DNA from: Paenibacillus uliginis N3/975
Lineage (GTDB): Bacteria > Bacillota > Bacilli > Paenibacillales > Paenibacillaceae
Reading direction: 5' to 3'
Assembly: GCF_900177425.1 (NCBI RefSeq)
Contig: NZ_LT840184.1
Coordinates: 2,752,010 to 2,816,009, forward strand
DNA: 64,000 bases
Position numbers and translations under genes: made by a program. The notes under the pieces were generated by a model. That model worked only from the letters and a program-made list of their open reading frames with translations. It ran no database searches and had not been told where the DNA came from. Each line of letters starts with the position of its first letter. Positions within the stretch are counted from its first letter, which is position 1. Shown piece by piece: positions 60,311-64,000 of the stretch.

Positions 60311-61516
60311 TCAACTATCGTGTCCTTTTAATATTTTTCTATCTTTAGTAACAATAGGGGTTTCAATCCCACTGCTCATTTTTTTGAATAGCAGGATCGC
60401 AAGAAGTAAAGCTATGCTTACAGCAGCAAGACCCAGCCAATTCAAATACAGGACTGATGTACGGCTGATGATAAGCCCGCCTAACCCAGATCCCAGTGCA
60501 AAACCAAATTGGATGAAGGAAGTATTTACGCTTAGGGCAATGTCCGGATTTCGAGGTGCTAGAGTAACCAAATATAGCTGCTGGGCAGGGGAAATACTCC
60601 AGGTTGCTAACATAAAGATCATTAAAACCAAGATCAATACAAAGAGATTGACACCAGCTAGAGCGAATAAAAGGAGAGTTGCTCCTTGTAACAGGAGTCC
60701 GAGACAAATTGTGAATTTCGATCCCTTTGCATCTGCCAATTGTCCGCCCACTCTTGATCCGACGAAGCTGCAAATTCCCGCCAGGAATAGAACACCGCTA
60801 ATTTCGGTTATGGAAAGAGAGGATGTGGCTTGTAAGAAAGGCGTAATATAAGTAAAGAGCGTAGAGTAACCACCGATATAAAATAAAGTAATAGCCAAAG
60901 CAGTCAGAATTTTTGGATTTTTTAAGATGGAGAGCTGCATCCTGAGGGTAACTGCTTCTTCTTCTTTAATTGCCGGAACCTTTTTATATATGATAAGCAA
61001 TGGAAGAACGCTTAATAAGCCAATCAAAATAAATAAAACTCTCCATCCAAACATCTCGCTAAAAAATGTGCCAATCGGAACACCCAGCACGAGCGAACTG
61101 CTGAGCCCCATCAAAATAATGCCGATGGCACGGCCTCTTTTTTCTTTTTCAACCAGTCGTGTTGCTACTGCCATGGCTACAACAGTCGCGATTCCTCCAC
61201 TAGCCCCTTGAATAATTCGTACCCATAGTACTGTTTCGTAAGAAAGGTTTACAAACATAAGTCCGTTGCTGGCAATAAACACACTGAGAGTAGCCATAAG
61301 TAGTTTCTTGCGATCCATATTTATCGTTAAAGCAATCAGAATCGGAGAGACAATGGCCGCTGCGAGAGCAAATACAGTCACCAATAGCCCAGCTTCGGAA
61401 GTAGATACTCCCAAGTCCACGGCGATCATTTCAATGATTCCTGTAATAATGTATTCAATGGTTCCGATCAGAAAAACAGCCAGTGCCAGAACATAGATGA
61501 TCAGGTTATTTTTCAA
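60311..61516 (-). CDS. MFS drug-efflux transporter (AraJ/DHA1 type)
   Basis: A 401-residue major facilitator with twelve predicted helices. The first helices read IIYVLALAVFLIGTIEYIITGIIEMIAVDLGVSTSEAGLLVTVFALAAAIVSP, typical of the DHA1 AraJ/YdhP group. The loop motif between helices 2 and 3 is NMDRKKLL, motif B-like GASGGIATVVAMAVATRLV follows, and motif C is GLSSSLVLGVPIGT. It probably exports a small organic compound. A MerR-type regulator gene lies 21 bp upstream on the same strand, so the two form an operon. Confidence 0.88.
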   Translation of the reverse strand: MKNNLIIYVLALAVFLIGTIEYIITGIIEMIAVDLGVSTSEAGLLVTVFALAAAIVSPILIALTINMDRKKLLMATLSVFIASNGLMFVNLSYETVLWVRIIQGASGGIATVVAMAVATRLVEKEKRGRAIGIILMGLSSSLVLGVPIGTFFSEMFGWRVLFILIGLLSVLPLLIIYKKVPAIKEEEAVTLRMQLSILKNPKILTALAITLFYIGGYSTLFTYITPFLQATSSLSITEISGVLFLAGICSFVGSRVGGQLADAKGSKFTICLGLLLQGATLLLFALAGVNLFVLILVLMIFMLATWSISPAQQLYLVTLAPRNPDIALSVNTSFIQFGFALGSGLGGLIISRTSVLYLNWLGLAAVSIALLLAILLFKKMSSGIETPIVTKDRKILKGHDS

Positions 61517-61537
61517 TTCAAGTCACTCCTCCTCCCG

Positions 61538-62356
61538 TTATCTATTTATAATTGGAATTTGTAATTCCATTAATTGTGCATCTTGTTTTGTAGATAAGGG
61601 TAAATATATTTCCCTACCAGGTTCGTTTTCCTTGATCTGATAGTTATTTTTCTCAATCCATTTCGCTAAATCAACACAGGCAGTACAAGCAAAGGTAGAA
61701 TCCGAACGAAAAGTCATTGTGGCCATCATCGGCTCTGGAGGAAGAATCCGTAGTTGAAATGCATCTGGAGATAATGGAAGCTCCCGAGTTAAAAAATATC
61801 CGACTTCAAATTCAAACTCATCCTCTTGTTCGTCTATTTCCTTCCACAAAACGACCTGGGGACTTTGAGCCAATTGGCGAGTTTCCTTTGTTAATAGTTG
61901 ATTAAATGTACGAAAGAGATCTGGAATGTCTTCTTCTCTCCCGCGCGCTTTCAAAGAAAGAAACGGTTGAGTACCTTCTGCTTTGATCCTGATTTCTTGT
62001 CCTGTTTCCACTTGCCCCTCTCTATCTATAAGCTGCATACGCTCCTCAATTCGGGAGAGCTTGGCTTGTTCCATATCGATGATATGTTGGATTTCATTTT
62101 TTTTCAGCTTAAACATCCCTTGAATATGCTCCAATGTAATATCTTCGCGGAGCAACTGTATAATTTGTGGCAATGTGAACCCCAATTCCTTATAGATAAA
62201 GATTCGGTTGAGCTCAAGAAGCTGGTCTGCTGAATAGTAACGGTAGCCGGTGTCGTGATCCACCTTTCTCGGCTTTAACATGCCAATCTGGTCATAATAG
62301 CGCAATGTTTTTAAGGAGACCTTGCTTAGCCTGGAAAACTCACTGATTTTAAACAA
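61538..62356 (-). CDS. MerR-family regulator with effector-binding (GyrI-like) domain
   Basis: A 272-residue BmrR/TipA-type regulator. Residues 1-70 are the MerR DNA-binding domain (FKISEFSRLSKVSLKTLRYYDQIGMLKPRKVDHDTGYRYYSADQLLELN). A coiled coil (about 75-115) is followed by a GyrI-like ligand domain (residues 120-272) with LSLKARGREEDIP and a late ExxPG-type REIYLPL. Such proteins bind the drug exported by the neighbouring pump and activate its promoter. The promoter upstream has a dyad between an apparent -35 and -10 (62387-62419). AGGTGATA precedes the ATG. Confidence 0.88.
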   Translation of the reverse strand: MFKISEFSRLSKVSLKTLRYYDQIGMLKPRKVDHDTGYRYYSADQLLELNRIFIYKELGFTLPQIIQLLREDITLEHIQGMFKLKKNEIQHIIDMEQAKLSRIEERMQLIDREGQVETGQEIRIKAEGTQPFLSLKARGREEDIPDLFRTFNQLLTKETRQLAQSPQVVLWKEIDEQEDEFEFEVGYFLTRELPLSPDAFQLRILPPEPMMATMTFRSDSTFACTACVDLAKWIEKNNYQIKENEPGREIYLPLSTKQDAQLMELQIPIINR

Positions 62357-62386
62357 AATATCACCTCCAATCTATAACATAATGGA

Positions 62387-62419
62387 AGTATACAGTTTCC
62401 CGTGCAGGGGGAAAGTCAA
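62387..62419 (-). promoter_or_regulatory. MerR-type promoter with over-long spacer and dyad
   Basis: On the minus strand TTGACT and TATACT are separated by about 21 bp, and the spacer holds TTTCCC-N7-GGGAAA. Long spacers (19-20 bp) with a central dyad are the hallmark of MerR-activated promoters. It drives the regulator-MFS operon. Confidence 0.6.
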
Positions 62420-62432
62420 GTGTGCTAAGTTT

Positions 62433-63443
62433 TCATTCAAGCAAGAACATTTTCAGGTTTTTATCTATAAATACGGAATCTGGTTCATGCTGTCCGATGC
62501 CTGCGCAATGCCCCCACTTCGATTCAATCGGGAGGAAGAGCGCATCAGGCATATGTTGTGCCTCATATTTGTTATCTTGGGGAGGAAAGAAAAGGTCCGT
62601 GCTTCCCGGCATGACCAGTGCCCGTGCTGTAATCCTGCTTAATGCAAGTTCAAAATCGCCGTCATACACCGGATTTGCGCTAATGTCGCCGGTGATTCCG
62701 GTACGCAGCATGGTGATCAGGTCATTGGCGTCAAAGGTCAAAAACACTTGATCCCAGTAATCCACGAGATATTCCTCCAGTGTGTGGTAGCCCTCTTGCT
62801 GATAGAGCTGTTCCAGATAATAAGCCTGGGAGAAGCCCCAAGCCGCATAGACCCGACCCATGGCTGCCAATCCTGCTGTGGGCTGATGCGTGTAAAAGCC
62901 ATTTTTCCAGGCAGAATCAGTCTGAAGGGCAGCGATCATTCCTTCAAATACAACCTTTGCATGTGGCCGGGTCTGTGCAGTCCCTCCGAATGGAGCGATT
63001 CGTTCGACCATATCCGGATAGCTTGCTCCCCACTGAAAGGTCTGCACGGCTCCGAGTGACCAGCCTACGACGAGGGCGATTTTCGTAATGCCAAACTTCT
63101 GGGTAACCAGTTGATGCTGCAGCCGCACATTATCATGAATCGAAACCTGCGGAAAATTAGCTTGATGATAGGGCGGGGGCGTATTGCTTGGCGAGGAGGA
63201 TAATCCATTGCCCAACATATTAGGGATAATGATAAAATACTTTTCCGGATCCAGTGCCTTACCAGGTCCAATTAACCATTCATTATCGGTATGTTGGCCT
63301 GCAAACCAGGTAGGATAAAGGATGACATTGTTTTTTTCTGCATTTAGCGTTCCGTAGGTTTTGTAGGCGAGGACGGCATGTGGCAGGGTGGCACCGGATT
63401 GCAGCAGGACGTCCCCCAGTTCATAAATTTCATAATCTCTCAT
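62433..63443 (-). CDS. MetX-like alpha/beta hydrolase
   Basis: A 336-residue protein of the homoserine O-acetyltransferase-like group. It shows VLAYKTYGTLN, YPTWFAGQHTDN, the IIIPNMLGNGLSSSPSN region, the nucleophile elbow GWSLGA, GTAQTRPH and a late GHCAG histidine, with the acid in PGSTDLFFPP. It is shorter than MetX and lacks the canonical GGSMGG-type nucleophile motif, so methionine synthesis is unlikely; many such proteins are esterases. AAAAGGAGAT precedes the ATG. It diverges from a LysR-type regulator, which probably controls it. Confidence 0.8.
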   Translation of the reverse strand: MRDYEIYELGDVLLQSGATLPHAVLAYKTYGTLNAEKNNVILYPTWFAGQHTDNEWLIGPGKALDPEKYFIIIPNMLGNGLSSSPSNTPPPYHQANFPQVSIHDNVRLQHQLVTQKFGITKIALVVGWSLGAVQTFQWGASYPDMVERIAPFGGTAQTRPHAKVVFEGMIAALQTDSAWKNGFYTHQPTAGLAAMGRVYAAWGFSQAYYLEQLYQQEGYHTLEEYLVDYWDQVFLTFDANDLITMLRTGITGDISANPVYDGDFELALSRITARALVMPGSTDLFFPPQDNKYEAQHMPDALFLPIESKWGHCAGIGQHEPDSVFIDKNLKMFLLE

Positions 63444-63531
63444 GTGAAAATCTCCTTTTCATAGCTAAAGATGAATTGCCTTTCTTGTCATCACTCTACG
63501 ATGATGCTATTGTTAAGTCAAAGAAACGTTT

Positions 63532-63548
63532 ATGAATAGAACGTTCAT
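63532..63548 (+). promoter_or_regulatory. Putative LysR-type operator
   Basis: ATGAA-N7-TTCAT fits the T-N11-A box used by LysR regulators, and overlaps a repeated AACGTT (63525-63530 and 63540-63545). It lies in the 134-bp gap between the two divergent genes. Confidence 0.55.
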
Positions 63549-63577
63549 TTTTTTTGAATTAAGGGGTGGAATGTACC

Positions 63578-64000
63578 ATGGAATTGCGCCAACTAAAGAC
63601 CTTTCATACGCTTGCTTCCATACTCAACTTTAGCCGCGCTGCAGAAGTGCAAAACTATGTCCCCTCAACGGTTACGATGCAGATGAAGTCATTGGAGGAA
63701 GAACTGGGTGTCAAGCTGGTGGACAGATTGGGTAAAAAAGTGATCCTGACCGATGCGGGGAGAAGTTTTCTGCGCTATGTAGACAACATATTGAGTGAAC
63801 TTGAAGAAGCACAGCATGCAGTCAAGCAATCCGGAGAGGTGACGGGTACGGTGGTTATAAGTGCAGATGAAACGTTGTTCACGTACCGTCTGCCGGCTGT
63901 ACTGCGCCGGTTCCGCTTGCGCTATCCGGGGATTCGGCTGATGTTTCGACCGTTGGCTAATTCGAACCTCAAACAGAGCTTGCGGAAAGGGGACGCGGAC
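63578..64000 (+). CDS. LysR-family regulator, N-terminal part (runs off the window)
   Basis: The plus-strand frame is open from the ATG at 63578 to the window end, 141 codons. Residues 1-60 form the LysR winged helix-turn-helix (MELRQLKTFHTLASILNFSRAAEV, VPSTVTMQMKSLEEELGVKLVDR), followed by the linker helix and the start of the substrate-binding domain (GTVVISADETLFTYRLPAVLRRFRLRYPGI). An AAGGGGTGGA site lies before the ATG. It diverges from the MetX-like gene, its probable target. Confidence 0.92.
   Translation, partial: MELRQLKTFHTLASILNFSRAAEVQNYVPSTVTMQMKSLEEELGVKLVDRLGKKVILTDAGRSFLRYVDNILSELEEAQHAVKQSGEVTGTVVISADETLFTYRLPAVLRRFRLRYPGIRLMFRPLANSNLKQSLRKGDAD

Noticed and set aside
60207..60851. 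214-codon plus-strand frame
   Set aside because: Antisense to the clear MFS transporter and its terminator, rich in basic residues with no fold.
62433..63443. Calling this gene metX (homoserine O-acetyltransferase)
   Set aside because: The nucleophile motif is GWSLGA rather than the MetX pattern, the protein is short, and no methionine genes are nearby.

Overview
The window looks like a Paenibacillus-type chromosome (Firmicutes, Bacillales). Supporting signs are strong purine-rich Shine-Dalgarno sites, frequent TTG and GTG starts, a thioredoxin-type arsRBC set, a Gram-positive type IVa pilus operon and a cholesterol-dependent cytolysin that closely resembles alveolysin of Paenibacillus alvei. 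Most of the window is moderately AT-rich. Two stretches are clearly more GC-rich: about 11.9-14.1 kb, and especially 44.75-55.2 kb. I see no tRNA, rRNA, CRISPR array, intact insertion sequence or prophage. The genus is an inference from gene content.

Layout. 1-1285: a truncated MocR/GntR regulator diverges from a PhzF-family enzyme. 1363-7871: a composite metal(loid) resistance region. It holds an ArsR repressor with a double-operator promoter, a MATE exporter and the bifunctional glutathione synthase GshF, followed by arsR-arsB-arsC. 7872-11630: a CD3324-type small regulator, an amidase and a SUMF1-type gene broken by an internal deletion. 11632-14136: a three-gene unit with a small zinc-finger membrane protein, an Lgt-like membrane protein that lacks the catalytic histidine of Lgt, and a radical SAM protein with the cysteine layout of the tetraether lipid synthase (Tes/MJ0619) family. 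14214-18349: a ferritin-like/cupin fusion, two GNAT acetyltransferases, a MarR regulator and an esterase.

18400-26611: an OmpR/HisKA two-component system followed by three alpha/beta hydrolases and a beta-lactamase-fold hydrolase. Three of the downstream promoters carry the same tandem GTTCAT box at the same distance from the -10, so they look like the local regulon of that system. 26954-30808: a DUF4097 protein, an AI-2E family transporter and a FAD-dependent amine oxidase.

31351-44051: a type IVa pilus operon with three minor pilins (one carrying a chitin-binding-like module), PilB, PilT, PilC, the major pilin PilA, a decayed second pilin, PilD, PilM, PilN, PilO, a response regulator with a long acidic linker and an unrecognised C-terminal domain, and two small unknown genes. 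44753-55201: a tightly coupled GC-rich operon of a MoxR ATPase, a DUF5682 protein, a VWA protein, a DUF4132 protein, a SWIM zinc-finger protein and a small tail gene. It corresponds to the uncharacterised yehL/M/P/I/Q genes of E. coli.

55315-59231: a secreted erythromycin-esterase-family protein and the cytolysin, set among gene remnants. 59593-64000: a YmaF-type His-rich protein, an MFS exporter with its MerR regulator, a MetX-like hydrolase and the start of a divergent LysR gene.

The strongest candidates for undescribed biology are the Lgt-like/Tes-like pair (possible membrane lipid modification), the yeh-type operon, the repeated-promoter hydrolase regulon, the pilin with a carbohydrate-binding module and the ArsR-MATE-GshF unit. 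All product names come from motif recognition by eye; no database search was run.
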